64,000 bases of DNA, taken from Peribacillus kribbensis DSM 17871 (GTDB taxonomy: Bacteria > Bacillota > Bacilli > Bacillales > DSM-1321). The notes beneath the pieces are model-generated. The model was given only the letters and a program-made list of their open reading frames with translations. It made no database searches and was not told the origin of the DNA. How positions within the stretch are numbered: position 1 is the stretch's first letter; each line of letters starts with the position of its first letter. The stretch lies in contig NZ_AUMQ01000029.1 of the NCBI RefSeq assembly GCF_000430765.1, positions 60,551 through 124,550 on the forward strand. The letters run 5' to 3'. The position numbers were made by a program, and so were the translations under genes. Below, one piece after another: positions 46,017 to 55,127 of this stretch.

Positions 46017-46756
46017 TGGATCATCCCTTTCCCCGCCTCATTATATTCAGCAATCAATTCATTGAGCCTTCTCATAGCCTGTCCCACGCCGCCAACCGAG
46101 TCGATGAGGCCGGAATCCACTGCTTCTGAGCCAACCACATTGGTCCCGATATCCCTTGTCAGATTTCCTTTGGCAAACATCAATTCCTTAAATGTCTCTT
46201 CTGGGATTTTAGAATGCTTGGTAACAAAATTGACAACCCGCTCCTGCATTTTATCCAGATATTCGAACGACTGAGGCACTCCGATTACCAGCCCTGTCAG
46301 CCTGATGGGATGGATAGTCATGGTGGCTGTCTCGGCAATAAAGGAGTGGTCACAGCTTACTGCGATAGGGACGCCAATGGAGTGTCCGCCGCCCAGAACA
46401 ATAGAGACGGTCGGCTTCGAGAGGGATGCAAGCATCTCCGAAATGGCCAGCCCCGCTTCGACATCTCCTCCAACCGTATTTAAGATAACCAGGAGGCCTT
46501 CTATGTTGGGATTTTGCTCGATGGCCACGATCTGCGGGATCACGTGCTCATATTTGGTTGTTTTATTCTGGGGAGGAAGCTGTAAATGTCCTTCAATCTG
46601 TCCAACGATTGTTAAGCAATGAATCTTGGAATCCTTCGACATCTGCGGCACATTTGTCTCGCCCAGCTCCTGGATTTTTTCAATCAGGCTTGAGGCATGC
46701 TTCCCGGATTCCTGCTTTCCGCCCTCAGACGGCTTCTCGTCTTTAATCATCATCAT
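46013..46756 (-). CDS. tepA: ClpP-class serine protease TepA (translocation-enhancing protein)
   Basis: Cytoplasmic ClpP-fold peptidase reported to help presecretory proteins in B. subtilis and to degrade small acid-soluble proteins. The 247-residue product has a hydrophilic N-terminus and the Clp fold with [22 protein letters not shown] near 84-105 and [15 protein letters not shown] near 120-135, where the nucleophile Ser is the S in GHSIG; the catalytic His and Asp region follows (IHPIRLTG). Start among three consecutive ATG codons at 46756-46748 is ambiguous; AAAGGGG upstream would fit the second or third best. It lies downstream of rnjB after 169 bp. Confidence 0.9.
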   Translation of the reverse strand: MMMIKDEKPSEGGKQESGKHASSLIEKIQELGETNVPQMSKDSKIHCLTIVGQIEGHLQLPPQNKTTKYEHVIPQIVAIEQNPNIEGLLVILNTVGGDVEAGLAISEMLASLSKPTVSIVLGGGHSIGVPIAVSCDHSFIAETATMTIHPIRLTGLVIGVPQSFEYLDKMQERVVNFVTKHSKIPEETFKELMFAKGNLTRDIGTNVVGSEAVDSGLIDSVGGVGQAMRRLNELIAEYNEAGKGMIQ

Positions 46757-46874
46757 TTCCCCTTTATGTTTAGTCTCATGTAGTATGAGCCATTCTTTTT
46801 GAGTTCATTCGCCCTTTTACATACAGGGCAGGGGACGACGGAGATGCAGGGCCGCGTTAAACAAGCCCTGGCCC

Positions 46875-46913
46875 AATAAAAGAGCCCAGGCGCTTGAACA
46901 TGCACCTGGACTC
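46875..46913 (-). terminator. Terminator of rnjB
   Basis: GAGTCCAGGTGC pairs with GCGCCTGGGCTC around 8 nt, wobbles included, then TTTTATT on the minus strand. Confidence 0.85.
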
Positions 46914-46925
46914 CCGCAGTCTAAT

Positions 46926-48593
46926 TCAGCCCTCCATGATGATTGGAAGGATCATAGGACGCCTCTTTGTTCTTTCATATAAAAATTGATTAAGGGAATC
47001 TCTTAATTCCTGTTTAAGGCTGGCCCAATCAAAGGATTCGCCTGAGATTTTCTTTTCGACGATGCCCCTTACAAGGCTGCCCGCCTCATCCATCAGCTTT
47101 TCGGATTCTCTCACATACACGAAACCGCGTGAAATGATTTCCGGGCCGGCTGATATTTGCCTTCTGGATTTATTCAATGCCACCACTACAATCAGGATAC
47201 CGTCCTGGGACAAGAGCCTGCGGTCTCTTAATACGATGTTCCCTACATCTCCTACTCCGCTGCCATCAATCAGCACATTTCCTGAAGGAACCTTTCCGCT
47301 GATACGGATTGTGTTTCCTTTAATCTCAGCTGCTTCCCCTTTATCCAGCACCAAAATCCTGTTCTTTTCCATACCCCATTCCGCAGCGAGTTTTACATGT
47401 GCCTTCAGCATCCTGTATTCTCCGTGGACTGGAATCAGGAATTTCGGCTTCATCAGGTTCAGCATCATTTTTAATTCTTCCTGGCTTCCATGGCCTGGTA
47501 CATTTATGACCTTTTTCCCAGAAACCACTTCGGCTCCTGCGCGGTATACCATATCCATGGTTTTGTATAAATTCAATTCTCCGCCTTTGATTGGCGGAGC
47601 TGCGATAAGGACGGTGTCTCCCGGCTGGATATTGATCTGCCTATGGTTCTTCTTGGCCATTTTTCGCAATGCTTCTATCGGCTCTCCCTGAGAACCCGTA
47701 ATCAGCACAACCAATTCATTGTCTGGATAATCCGAAATCTGCGAAACTGGAATGATCATATCTTCAGGAACATCAAGATACCCGTTCTTTAGTGCTATTT
47801 CATAGACTCTTTCCAGGCTTTTTCCCACTACCGCAACTTTTTTTCCATTTTCATGGGCAGCATTAAACACATGCTGGATTCTATTGATATGAGAAGCAAA
47901 GCAGGCAACAATAATCCGGTTCTCTGCATTGTAGAATACATCTGCCATCCCTCTTGCCGCAACGGCCTCAGAAGGTGTATAACCCGGCTTTTCTGCACCC
48001 GTGCTCACAGAAAGCAGCGCAAGCACTCCTTTTTCGCCAATGGACGCCATCCTGCCTATTTCAGGCTGATACAGCGGTGCTGCTGCCTGGTCAAACTTAA
48101 AATCGCCTGTATAGACAATCGATCCCTCTGTGGTATCAATGCAGATCCCTACAGATCCAGGGATGCTGTGATTGGTTCTGAAAAAGCTGATTTCCGCAGA
48201 AGGAAATGAAAGAACTGTTGATGAATCAACGACCGAAAACTCGACATTTTTCTTCTGCTTGCGATCCAGTTCTTTTAAATTGGCTTTGGCCAGTTCCAGA
48301 GTCAGCTTTGTTCCGTATACAGGCACTTGAAGCTTGTCCACAAGATACGGAAGAGCCCCTATATGGTCCTCATGGCCATGGCTTAAAAAGATTCCTCTTA
48401 TTCTATGTAAATTCTCTTCAAGATAGGTAATATCAGGAATTACGACATCTATGCCGAACATTCCATCCTCAGGATACATCAAGCCTGCATCCAATACATA
48501 AATATCCTCTTCCACCTCAACCAGATACATATTTTTGCCAAGCTCTCCCTGGCCCCCAAGTGAAATGATTTTAATAGATTGTTTATTTTTCAA
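46926..48593 (-). CDS. rnjB: Ribonuclease J2
   Basis: Beta-lactamase/beta-CASP ribonuclease with endo- and 5'-3' exonuclease activity, usually complexed with RNase J1. The 555-residue product has the zinc motif SHGHEDHIG with H72, H74, D76 and H77, further ligands near 140-165 (NHSIPGSVG; YTGDF), the beta-CASP region and a C-terminal domain. The TTG start (LKNKQSIKI) is confirmed by AGGAGG 8 nt upstream. It sits between dapA and tepA, which is the rnjB position (ymfA) rather than that of rnjA. Confidence 0.95.
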   Translation of the reverse strand: MKNKQSIKIISLGGQGELGKNMYLVEVEEDIYVLDAGLMYPEDGMFGIDVVIPDITYLEENLHRIRGIFLSHGHEDHIGALPYLVDKLQVPVYGTKLTLELAKANLKELDRKQKKNVEFSVVDSSTVLSFPSAEISFFRTNHSIPGSVGICIDTTEGSIVYTGDFKFDQAAAPLYQPEIGRMASIGEKGVLALLSVSTGAEKPGYTPSEAVAARGMADVFYNAENRIIVACFASHINRIQHVFNAAHENGKKVAVVGKSLERVYEIALKNGYLDVPEDMIIPVSQISDYPDNELVVLITGSQGEPIEALRKMAKKNHRQINIQPGDTVLIAAPPIKGGELNLYKTMDMVYRAGAEVVSGKKVINVPGHGSQEELKMMLNLMKPKFLIPVHGEYRMLKAHVKLAAEWGMEKNRILVLDKGEAAEIKGNTIRISGKVPSGNVLIDGSGVGDVGNIVLRDRRLLSQDGILIVVVALNKSRRQISAGPEIISRGFVYVRESEKLMDEAGSLVRGIVEKKISGESFDWASLKQELRDSLNQFLYERTKRRPMILPIIMEG

Positions 48594-48708
48594 ATGATTG
48601 TCCTCCTATGCTGATATGGTTCCGTTCATTGCAATTGGTTTTATTATACATGAATAGAAAATGGAGTGCCAACCAATTCATATATTTTCTTTAGCCTGCA
48701 TACAAAAA

Positions 48709-48748
48709 AACGCCTGATTCCCTCGATGGCTCTTGGGGAATCAGGCGA
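48709..48748 (-). terminator. Terminator of dapA
   Basis: CGCCTGATTCCC and GGGGAATCAGGCG pair around a 12-14-nt loop, followed by TTTTTTTG on the minus strand. Confidence 0.9.
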
Positions 48749-48773
48749 ATAAGTGTATATGCTTTCTAGCATA

Positions 48774-49655
48774 TTATAAAAGGTTCATAGTATTCTCAAG
48801 CAATTCTGTAAGAGTATTTCTCTCTGTTTCCGTCAAGGCCACTAGAGGAAGTCTTACAGATCCGACGTTCAGCCCTTTCAGCTGAAGCGCAGTTTTTACC
48901 GGAACAGGGCTTGGGGATGTAAATAATCCCTTCATGATCGGAGTCAGCTGCTGATGAAGCTTCGCTGCTTTCTGGTAATCACCGCTATAAAAGGCTTCTA
49001 CCATATTCTGCATCTCGCTGCCGATTATATGGGAAGCAACCGAAATAATTCCCGTTCCCCCAATGGCCAGGACTGGCAGTGTCAAACTATCATCTCCGCT
49101 GTAAAGCATAAAATCATCATCTGTAGCAGCCAGAATTTCCGTCATGGCATTCAAATCCCCGCTGGCTTCCTTAACAGCCACAACATTAGGGATTTTTGAC
49201 AGTCTTACAATTGTCTCTACAGAGATATTGACAACTGCCCTGCCAGGGATATTGTAGATCATGATAGGAAGGGAAGTGCTTTCGGCAATGGCTGCAAAAT
49301 GCTGGTACATGCCTTCCTGGTTTGGTTTATTGTAATAAGGGGCAACGAGCATGACTGCATCCACTCCGGCTTCTTCAGCCTTTTTTGTCAGTTCGATGGA
49401 AGCACGTGTATTATTGCTTCCCGTGCCCGCGATGATCGGGATCCTCTTGTCTGCAGCTTTTACCGCATGGCGGAAAAGGGCAGCCTTCTCTTCAGTGGAT
49501 AGGGTAGGTGATTCTCCTGTAGTGCCGGCCACAACAAGCGAATCGCTTCCGTTATCAATTAAATAGTTTATTAGCTGTGTCGTTTTGGCAAAGTCGATAT
49601 TCCCCTTGCTGTCGAACGGGGTTACCATTGCCGTAGAAACTCTTCCAAAATGCAA
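48774..49655 (-). CDS. dapA: 4-hydroxy-tetrahydrodipicolinate synthase
   Basis: Condenses pyruvate with aspartate semialdehyde to give the precursor of lysine, diaminopimelate and dipicolinate. The 293-residue TIM barrel has the Schiff-base lysine K162 (VAVKEASG), Tyr134 in YNIPGR and the TTGES loop near 45. Start at TTG 49655 (MHFGRVSTAM) is chosen because AAGGAG is 8 nt upstream and homologues begin MNFGNVSTAM. A GTG at 49664 overlaps the site. It is the last gene of asd-dapG-dapA, 12 bp after dapG. No lysine riboswitch is seen upstream. Confidence 0.96.
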   Translation of the reverse strand: MHFGRVSTAMVTPFDSKGNIDFAKTTQLINYLIDNGSDSLVVAGTTGESPTLSTEEKAALFRHAVKAADKRIPIIAGTGSNNTRASIELTKKAEEAGVDAVMLVAPYYNKPNQEGMYQHFAAIAESTSLPIMIYNIPGRAVVNISVETIVRLSKIPNVVAVKEASGDLNAMTEILAATDDDFMLYSGDDSLTLPVLAIGGTGIISVASHIIGSEMQNMVEAFYSGDYQKAAKLHQQLTPIMKGLFTSPSPVPVKTALQLKGLNVGSVRLPLVALTETERNTLTELLENTMNLL

Positions 49656-49667
49656 AGTGCTCACTCC

Positions 49668-50924
49668 TTAATTAAACTGGGTTTTATCTTCCCCTAATCC
49701 CTCTATTGATTCTACATGCAATTCAAAAGCGTCGTGCAGAGCGTTTACTGCCTCCACCAAATTCTCTTCCTTAACGAGTACCCAGATGGTAGTATGGCTG
49801 TCTGCTGACTGCAGGATACTGATCCCTTTTTCAGAAAGGGCAGTCACAATCTTGGCAGTAACCCCCGGAACCCCGGTAATGCCCGCTCCGACCACAGACA
49901 CTTTGGCGCAGTCCCTGTGTACAGATGGTTCATACCCTAGATCATGCAGGATCTGGACGGCAAGATCAGCCATGTCATCCGCCACAGTATATACCACTCC
50001 CTGAGGGGAAATATTGATGAAGTCCACACTGATATGGGCGTTGGCCATAGCCTTGAAAACATCAGCCTGAAGGTCATACTGATTTTTTTTCGCGGTAACC
50101 TTGATCTGGGTAATATGGGATACATGCGCGATACCCGTCACCAGGCGCTCTTTGATATCGGTTCCCCGTTTATCTTTACTGATGGAAGTGACAAGCGTTC
50201 CAAGGCCGTCTGAATAAGTGGACCTGATCCTTACAGGAACTTTCGCCTGCATGGCGATTTCCACCGCTCTAGGATGTATGACCTTTGCTCCCTGGTACGC
50301 CATGTTGCAGACCTCAGTATACGTAACCACCTCAAGAGGGCGTGCGTTTTCCGCTATCCGAGGATCTGCAGTCATGATGCCTTCCACATCTGTGAAGATA
50401 TCCACCCATTCTGCATTCAGCGCAGCTCCCAGGGCCGCTGCAGACGTGTCACTGCCGCCGCGTCCGAGCGTCGTGATATCCCCGTTCCTTGCCGCCCCTT
50501 GAAAACCAGCCACGACTACAGCATCATGATGCTCCAGCTCACGTTTAATCCGGTCGCATTTCATTTCAATAATCTTTGCATTTGTATGGTCGCTGTTTGT
50601 CCTAAAACCAGCCTGGGCGCCAGTGAAGGCCGTAGCTTTAATCCCATTCTCCACGAGCAGATTAGTAAATACCACTGATGAAATGGTTTCCCCCACGGAT
50701 AATAACAGGTCATGTTCACGCTGTGACAGCCTGCTGTCGGATCCGTTCACAAGGGAAAGGAGAGTATCGGTTGCATAAGGCTCTCCCTTGCGTCCCATAG
50801 CCGACACTACAATAACAGTCTTGTATCCTTCCTTTAAAGCTCTCTGTATATGGCGAAGTGCATGACTGCGGCTTTTTTCATCACGGACTGATGTTCCGCC
50901 GAATTTCTGAACGATGATTTTCAT
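49668..50924 (-). CDS. dapG: Aspartate kinase I (DapG)
   Basis: Phosphorylates aspartate, first step of the diaminopimelate pathway. The 418-residue protein starts MKIIVQKFGGTSV behind GAGGTG; 13 upstream codons are not translated by family evidence. KFGGTS is the ATP/aspartate motif, GRGGSDTSAAALGAAL near 160 the second, and two ACT domains (about 265-410; VKVTAKKNQYDLQADVF and VSVVGAGITGVPGV) suggest feedback by meso-diaminopimelate, as for the B. subtilis DapG isozyme. The cluster position with asd and dpaAB separates it from lysC. Confidence 0.95.
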   Translation of the reverse strand: MKIIVQKFGGTSVRDEKSRSHALRHIQRALKEGYKTVIVVSAMGRKGEPYATDTLLSLVNGSDSRLSQREHDLLLSVGETISSVVFTNLLVENGIKATAFTGAQAGFRTNSDHTNAKIIEMKCDRIKRELEHHDAVVVAGFQGAARNGDITTLGRGGSDTSAAALGAALNAEWVDIFTDVEGIMTADPRIAENARPLEVVTYTEVCNMAYQGAKVIHPRAVEIAMQAKVPVRIRSTYSDGLGTLVTSISKDKRGTDIKERLVTGIAHVSHITQIKVTAKKNQYDLQADVFKAMANAHISVDFINISPQGVVYTVADDMADLAVQILHDLGYEPSVHRDCAKVSVVGAGITGVPGVTAKIVTALSEKGISILQSADSHTTIWVLVKEENLVEAVNALHDAFELHVESIEGLGEDKTQFN

Positions 50925-50947
50925 GATAACACCTCTAATAAATTCAA

Positions 50948-51021
50948 CAGGCTGGCTTCCCAAGCGAAAGACTATATCCCTATCTGTGTAAGTCTTGACG
51001 CCTGCACATGAGCCAGCCCTG
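50948..51021 (-). other. Structured asd-dapG spacer
   Basis: CAGG.CTGGCT (50948-50957) pairs with AGCCAGCCCTG (51011-51021) and an inner AAGACT (50968-50973) pairs with AGTCTT (50991-50996). The nested stem-loops fill the spacer, and on the minus strand TGTTGAATTTATT follows. It may terminate or attenuate asd transcripts before dapG. Confidence 0.55.
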
Positions 51022-51041
51022 TCTGTTTTTCCTAGTTTTTA

Positions 51042-52100
51042 TTATGCTCTTTCTTTAACTAATTCCATTCGCAGAAGGCTTTCAGCGATTTGGACTGAAT
51101 TCCAGGCAGCCCCTTTTAACAAATTGTCTGAGACTACCCACATATGAAAGCCTTTTTCTTCATCAAGGTCTTTCCTGATCCGTCCTACAAATACTTCATT
51201 CTTTCCAACGCTGTGTGCAGGCATCGGATAGACCTGTTCAGCCGGATTATCCTGAAGGATTACACCAGGTGCCCCATCCAGCAGGCTTTGAATATCCGAA
51301 GCTTCTACTCCATCCTGGCCAATTTCAATATAAACAGACTCAGAGTGCCCGGTTTCCACTGGAAGGCGGACACAGGTTGCGGCAACTTTAAGCTCTGGCA
51401 TATGCATGATTTTCTTGGTTTCATTCACCATCTTCATTTCTTCAAATGTAAATCCATTATCCTGAAATTTATCAATTTGCGGAACTGCATTAAAAGCAAT
51501 CTGGTATTTCTTTTTATCGCTTCCTACAGGAAGAATCTGCGGAGTGAATTCTTCATTGTTGATCAAGGCACGCGCCTGATCTTTAAGCTCCTGGATGGCT
51601 GCAGCCCCTGCTCCGGAAACGGCCTGGTACGTTGAAACCACAACCTTATTCAGCCCGTATTGCTTCCTGATCGGTTCAAGGGCAACCACCATCTGAATGG
51701 TTGAACAGTTTGGATTTGCGATAATGCCGTTATGCTTTCTTAAATCCTCTTCATTCACCTCAGGCACTACAAGCGGGACATTTTCATCCATGCGGAAGGC
51801 ACTTGTATTGTCGACCACAATTGCCCCGCGTTTGACCGCTTCGGGAGCAAGTGCTTTTGATACGCTGCCACCAGCTGAAAATAAAGCGATATCCACGCCT
51901 TCAAAGCTTTCAGGCTTTGCCTCCTGCACGGTATACTCTTCACCCTTAAAAGTGATTTTAGTTCCTGCTGACCTTGCTGAAGACAATAATTTCAGCTCTT
52001 TTACAGGATAATTTCTATTTTCAAGCGTACGGAGCATCTGCTGTCCAACTGCACCAGTAGCTCCTACAACTGCAACATTCAATCCTCTTGCTTCCCCCAT
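51042..52100 (-). CDS. asd: Aspartate-semialdehyde dehydrogenase
   Basis: Reduces aspartyl-4-phosphate to aspartate semialdehyde with NADPH. The 352-residue product has the nucleotide motif GATGAVGQQ near 13-21, the nucleophile C132 in NPNCSTIQM and the base His in [12 protein letters not shown] near 247, so it is catalytically complete. ATG follows GGAGGGTTATAC. Downstream of dpaB and upstream of dapG, it feeds both lysine and dipicolinate branches. It is of normal length and has no odd features. Confidence 0.96.
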   Translation of the reverse strand: MGEARGLNVAVVGATGAVGQQMLRTLENRNYPVKELKLLSSARSAGTKITFKGEEYTVQEAKPESFEGVDIALFSAGGSVSKALAPEAVKRGAIVVDNTSAFRMDENVPLVVPEVNEEDLRKHNGIIANPNCSTIQMVVALEPIRKQYGLNKVVVSTYQAVSGAGAAAIQELKDQARALINNEEFTPQILPVGSDKKKYQIAFNAVPQIDKFQDNGFTFEEMKMVNETKKIMHMPELKVAATCVRLPVETGHSESVYIEIGQDGVEASDIQSLLDGAPGVILQDNPAEQVYPMPAHSVGKNEVFVGRIRKDLDEEKGFHMWVVSDNLLKGAAWNSVQIAESLLRMELVKERA

Positions 52101-52233
52101 GTATAACCCTCCATCATCAGCTATTGTGTATTGTCTTTAGAAGTTATTGTAATGTTTCTTGATTTATTAGTCTAATAAACATGTTCAATTTTATCATACT
52201 AGAGCGTTAAAGTTACAGTTTTATTCTGGTTTC

Positions 52234-52833
52234 TTACTCCGCATCCCTAAAACGTTCTATAATGACCGGCTGAATCTGCTCCCTGTTCAAGGCATACATG
52301 ATAGTATCCCTCAGGCTTTCCATCCTTGCTACCATGGAACTCGGTTTCTTTTCGGGATCATCCTGCCCAAATGGAATAAAATAAATATTCTTTGCTCCCA
52401 TTAATCTCATTAAATTCACACCATTCAGGCCGAGGGCATCATTTGTAGAAATCCCAAGGACAACCGGTCTATGATTCCTCATGGTGGCCTTCGCAGCCAT
52501 AAGGACCGGGGAATCATTTTGTGCATTGGCCAGCTTGCTCATCGAGCTTCCTGTTAAAGGGGCGATGACCATGCAGTCGAGCGGTAGCTTTGGACCCAGC
52601 GGTTCCGCTTTTACAATGGTATCGACAACACGGTTGCCTGTGAGCTCTTCAATTCTTGCCACCCAGTCTTCCCCTTTTCCGAAACGGGTTTCTGTGTGCT
52701 TAACGGTCTGGGTAACAATCGGGATTACTTCTACCCCCTCATTGACCAGGTTTTCAATTTGAGGAAAAACGGCATCATATGTGCAATGGGATCCTGTAAG
52801 GCCGAAGCCTATTCTTTTGCCTTTTAAACTCAT
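52234..52833 (-). CDS. dpaB: Dipicolinate synthase subunit B
   Basis: Flavoprotein subunit (SpoVFB) of the enzyme that converts dihydrodipicolinate to dipicolinate for the spore core. The 199-residue product has the flavoprotein/HFCD fold, GFGLTGSHCTYDAV near 8-22 and VIAPLTGSSMSKLANAQNDSPVL near 90-112. Its ATG overlaps the dpaA stop by 4 bp (ATGA). With dpaA it forms the spoVF operon known from B. subtilis, expressed in the mother cell. Confidence 0.96.
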   Translation of the reverse strand: MSLKGKRIGFGLTGSHCTYDAVFPQIENLVNEGVEVIPIVTQTVKHTETRFGKGEDWVARIEELTGNRVVDTIVKAEPLGPKLPLDCMVIAPLTGSSMSKLANAQNDSPVLMAAKATMRNHRPVVLGISTNDALGLNGVNLMRLMGAKNIYFIPFGQDDPEKKPSSMVARMESLRDTIMYALNREQIQPVIIERFRDAE

Positions 52834-53732
52834 GGTGTGTCTTCCATCCTTCCGCTTAAATCATTTCTTAAAAGCTGGGCCAGAACATTAGCCAATATTT
52901 TTCCGGCTGTCTTAGGTGCGACTATTCCTGGAAGTCCAGGGGCAAGCAGAGCTTTGATCCCCCGCTTTTCCGCATATCTGAAATCGGTTCCCCCAGGTTT
53001 TGAAGCCAAATCAATCACCAGGGTATGCGGCGGCATATTGGCGAGCACAGCCGCAGTCACAACAGGATATGGTACAGTATTTATGCAAATATCTATATCT
53101 TGAATCTTTTCCTCCAAATCCTTGATATGAAAAGGAGTCAGGGCCATTTCTGTTATGCGGGCTAAATCTTCGCTTTTCCTGGCACCTACCTTTACATGGG
53201 CGCCCAATGAGTGGAAGGTTCTGGCCACACTCATCCCCACCCTGCCAAGGCCCAAAACCATGACATTCGATCCATGAATGGTGTAATCCGTATGCTGAAT
53301 AGCCATCATGATCGTGCCTTCAACGGTTGGAATGGAATTGTAGATGGCTACATCATCCCGCTCAAACAGCTGAACGAGCCTTCTATTCGCATTCTTGGTA
53401 ATTTTATCTAAGTATGCGTTGGTGATCCCAGAATAAATCGTGCAATGGGAAGGGGTTTTTTTCAATATTTCCTCTGTTAACACCACTTCTTCGCTGGAAA
53501 AAATGGTTTCGATGCCTCCTTCTGTGCCGGTACCGGGAACAGGAAGAATAATGGCATCAATGGTGCTCATATTCAGGTCCTTAAGCTTTTCTTTAACCGC
53601 TCCCGTAAAAGCATGGTCCAGTTGCTCAAAGCCTACCAGCCATAATTTCGCATCGAGCTGCGTCAATTTCCTTATCACTTCCAGCTGTCTCGCATCTCCG
53701 CCAATTACGGCGATTTGTATGCCTGTCAGCAT
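52830..53732 (-). CDS. dpaA: Dipicolinate synthase subunit A
   Basis: SpoVFA, the NAD(P)-binding partner of the dipicolinate synthase. The 300-residue protein begins MLTGIQIAVIGGDARQLEVIRKL with a first Rossmann-like segment, and a second dinucleotide motif VLGLGRVGMSVAR occurs near 160. It starts at ATG with GGAGAAGGTG upstream. A sigma-K promoter fits at 53840-53868, as known for B. subtilis spoVF. dpaB is translationally coupled behind it. Confidence 0.96.
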   Translation of the reverse strand: MLTGIQIAVIGGDARQLEVIRKLTQLDAKLWLVGFEQLDHAFTGAVKEKLKDLNMSTIDAIILPVPGTGTEGGIETIFSSEEVVLTEEILKKTPSHCTIYSGITNAYLDKITKNANRRLVQLFERDDVAIYNSIPTVEGTIMMAIQHTDYTIHGSNVMVLGLGRVGMSVARTFHSLGAHVKVGARKSEDLARITEMALTPFHIKDLEEKIQDIDICINTVPYPVVTAAVLANMPPHTLVIDLASKPGGTDFRYAEKRGIKALLAPGLPGIVAPKTAGKILANVLAQLLRNDLSGRMEDTP

Positions 53733-53839
53733 TTAAATTTCACCTTCTCCTAAATAAATGTATGAAAGCGTCAGGATGTCTGGCAGGTGAAAAGTGTGAA
53801 ATAAGCCTATTCGCTTCCGCCAGGTGTATTCGTTCCTTT

Positions 53840-53868
53840 TATTCTATGTGCATCGGTTTTATAAGGTG
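53840..53868 (-). promoter_or_regulatory. Sigma-K promoter of dpaAB
   Basis: Minus strand CACC (53865-53868), 16 nt, CATAGAATA (53840-53848) matches AC-N16-CATAnnnTA fully, about 105 nt before the dpaA ATG. Confidence 0.7.
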
Positions 53869-53956
53869 ATACTCTCCATTATCTTGTTTAGCCTATGCAG
53901 ACGGCAGCCATTAGGGAATAAATGGGCAAAAAAAATAAGGATGTCCAATAAGTCCT

Positions 53957-54002
53957 AAAAAAAGCAGGCGGAGAAACGAAAATCCACCTCCACCTGCTTT
54001 TA
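53957..54002 (-). terminator. Terminator in the ymxH-dpaA spacer
   Basis: AAAAGCAGG.GGAG pairs with CTCC.CCTGCTTTT around 14 nt, then TTTTTTT on the minus strand. It blocks read-through from the repeat zone into dpaA. Confidence 0.85.
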
Positions 54003-54100
54003 GTTTTATTCGGCTGACTTCACCATCTAGGATTTGACGCATGGTGGAGGTGATTGTGCATCCGTACTGATTTTAGTGGGAAAAATCTCTTAATTCGGTA

Positions 54101-54320
54101 GTGTGGGATAAAAGGGGCTTCTTCAATAGAGGGGAAAACTCCCCTTATTCGTAGTGCGGGATAAAAGGGGCTTCCTTCAATAGAGGGAAAAATTCCCCTT
54201 AATTCGTAAAGTGGAGTAAAAAGGGCTTCAATAGAGGGAGAAATTCCCTTTATTGACTCAAAAAGTGCGAAAATGAGGGCTTTTTTTTCCCATAAGGGAA
54301 AAACTTCCCTTATATTCCTC
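54101..54320. repeat. 54-bp tandem repeat with internal hairpins
   Basis: About four units begin near 54101, 54154, 54209 and 54264 (period 53-55 bp). Each has GGGATAAAAGGGGCTTC..., an AATAGAGGG block and a hairpin such as GAGGGGAAAACTCCCC. The last units degenerate into AAGGGAAAAACTTCCCTT near 54294 and similar forms to 54360. Because the period is near 18 codons, the minus strand shows an 18-residue repeat (PSIE...). The 730-bp spacer holds no other gene. Confidence 0.75.
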
Positions 54321-54407
54321 AAAAAGGCATCTGGTCAGGATTTAAGGGGAATTATTCCTCTTATTTTTATTCCTAATCTAACCCGAATAAGGACTATTAT
54401 TTAAAAA

Positions 54408-54452
54408 GGTGCCCTCCGGAAAGCCGGTCTACCTGACCTTCTGGAGGGCACC
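54408..54452 (-). terminator. Terminator of ymxH
   Basis: GGTGCCCTCC and GGAGGGCACC are perfect 10-bp arms with a long loop that contains a second small stem; TTTTTAAAT follows on the minus strand. Confidence 0.9.
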
Positions 54453-54463
54453 TTTCCGGACTT

Positions 54464-54715
54464 CTATTCTGGCTCAGCTTCTGTACCAGGAATATCGATG
54501 ATAATCATATCGGCCCCGATTTTTTTGATGTGATTCCACGGAACTCTTATTTCATTTCCATTCTTTTTAAAACCAAACCATTTAACATTTGGAATGATCA
54601 GAGCGGTAATCTGTCCCTTTTCATTGATCTCTAAATCCGTCTGGCCAAGCACCCCTAACCGCTCTGCACGCTTAACGTCCACAATTTCCTTGCCGCTTAA
54701 CTCGCTGAGCCTCAA
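54464..54715 (-). CDS. ymxH: YlmC/YmxH family PRC-barrel sporulation protein
   Basis: Small PRC-barrel-fold protein of the YlmC/YmxH family, annotated as sporulation-associated in Bacillus; molecular role unknown. The 83-residue product (MRLSELSGKEIVDVKRAERLGVLGQTD ... VKWFGFKKNGNEIRVPWNHIKKIGADMIIID) has the characteristic beta-rich core. It begins at ATG behind GGAGGTGAT. It lies in the usual place between mlpA and dpaA. It is a single-gene unit flanked by a repeat upstream and a terminator. Confidence 0.9.
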   Translation of the reverse strand: MRLSELSGKEIVDVKRAERLGVLGQTDLEINEKGQITALIIPNVKWFGFKKNGNEIRVPWNHIKKIGADMIIIDIPGTEAEPE

Positions 54716-54845
54716 AACAGCATCACCTCCGAATGTCCCATTACTTAATCTATATAAGATATGACGGGATAATATGAGAAGGAAATTTTTTTCTCGTTCA
54801 CTTTTATGAAGAGATTAAAAGGTGGGGCCGCATTGGACTTTGAAT

Positions 54846-54985
54846 AATATTCTTTGCAGGCACTGCTTTCCGCTTTTCTACTCGTGCGCAGCGGGACAGA
54901 TGACACCCCGCAGGCGGAGCTTTAGGAGGTTCACCGTCCGCCCCTCGGAAAGCAAAGCGGCTGGAACGGAACTTAGGTACCCCGC
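54846..54985. repeat. Dispersed hairpin-rich repeat (Bacillus GCTTTCCGC type)
   Basis: The gene-free stretch upstream of ymxH carries GCAGGCACTGCTTTCCGCTT, then CACCCCGCAGGCGGAGC, and GGAAAGCAAAGCGG in reverse. This is the layout of the GC-rich imperfect inverted repeats (GCTTTCCGC...GGTGAGCCTCC type) scattered between genes in many Bacillaceae. It is more GC-rich than its surroundings. Nothing coding is seen. Confidence 0.6.
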
Positions 54986-55026
54986 TTTTATACATATAAC
55001 AAAATAGCGGCTGGTTTAAACGCAAA

Positions 55027-55068
55027 AAAATAGGGATTTGGAATAGTATCTATCCCAAATCCCTTTTA
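55027..55068 (-). terminator. Terminator of mlpA
   Basis: AAAAGGGATTTGGG pairs with CCAAATCCCTATTTT, loop about 10 nt, with A/T tracts on both sides. Confidence 0.85.
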
Positions 55069-55127
55069 ACGATCTGCCTGTGATCTTCCCTCATTGGAAA
55101 GGTTATTCTTACACAGCTAGTGTATTC

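Noticed and set aside
49656-49667. Lysine riboswitch for the dapG-dapA pair
   Set aside because: Only 12 bp separate the genes, and no L-box features are seen before asd or dapG.
54020-54322. 100-codon minus-strand ORF with 18-residue repeats
   Set aside because: It runs through the 54-bp tandem repeat, whose period happens to be a multiple of three. There is no ribosome-binding site or recognisable start, and the hairpin structure explains the sequence better.
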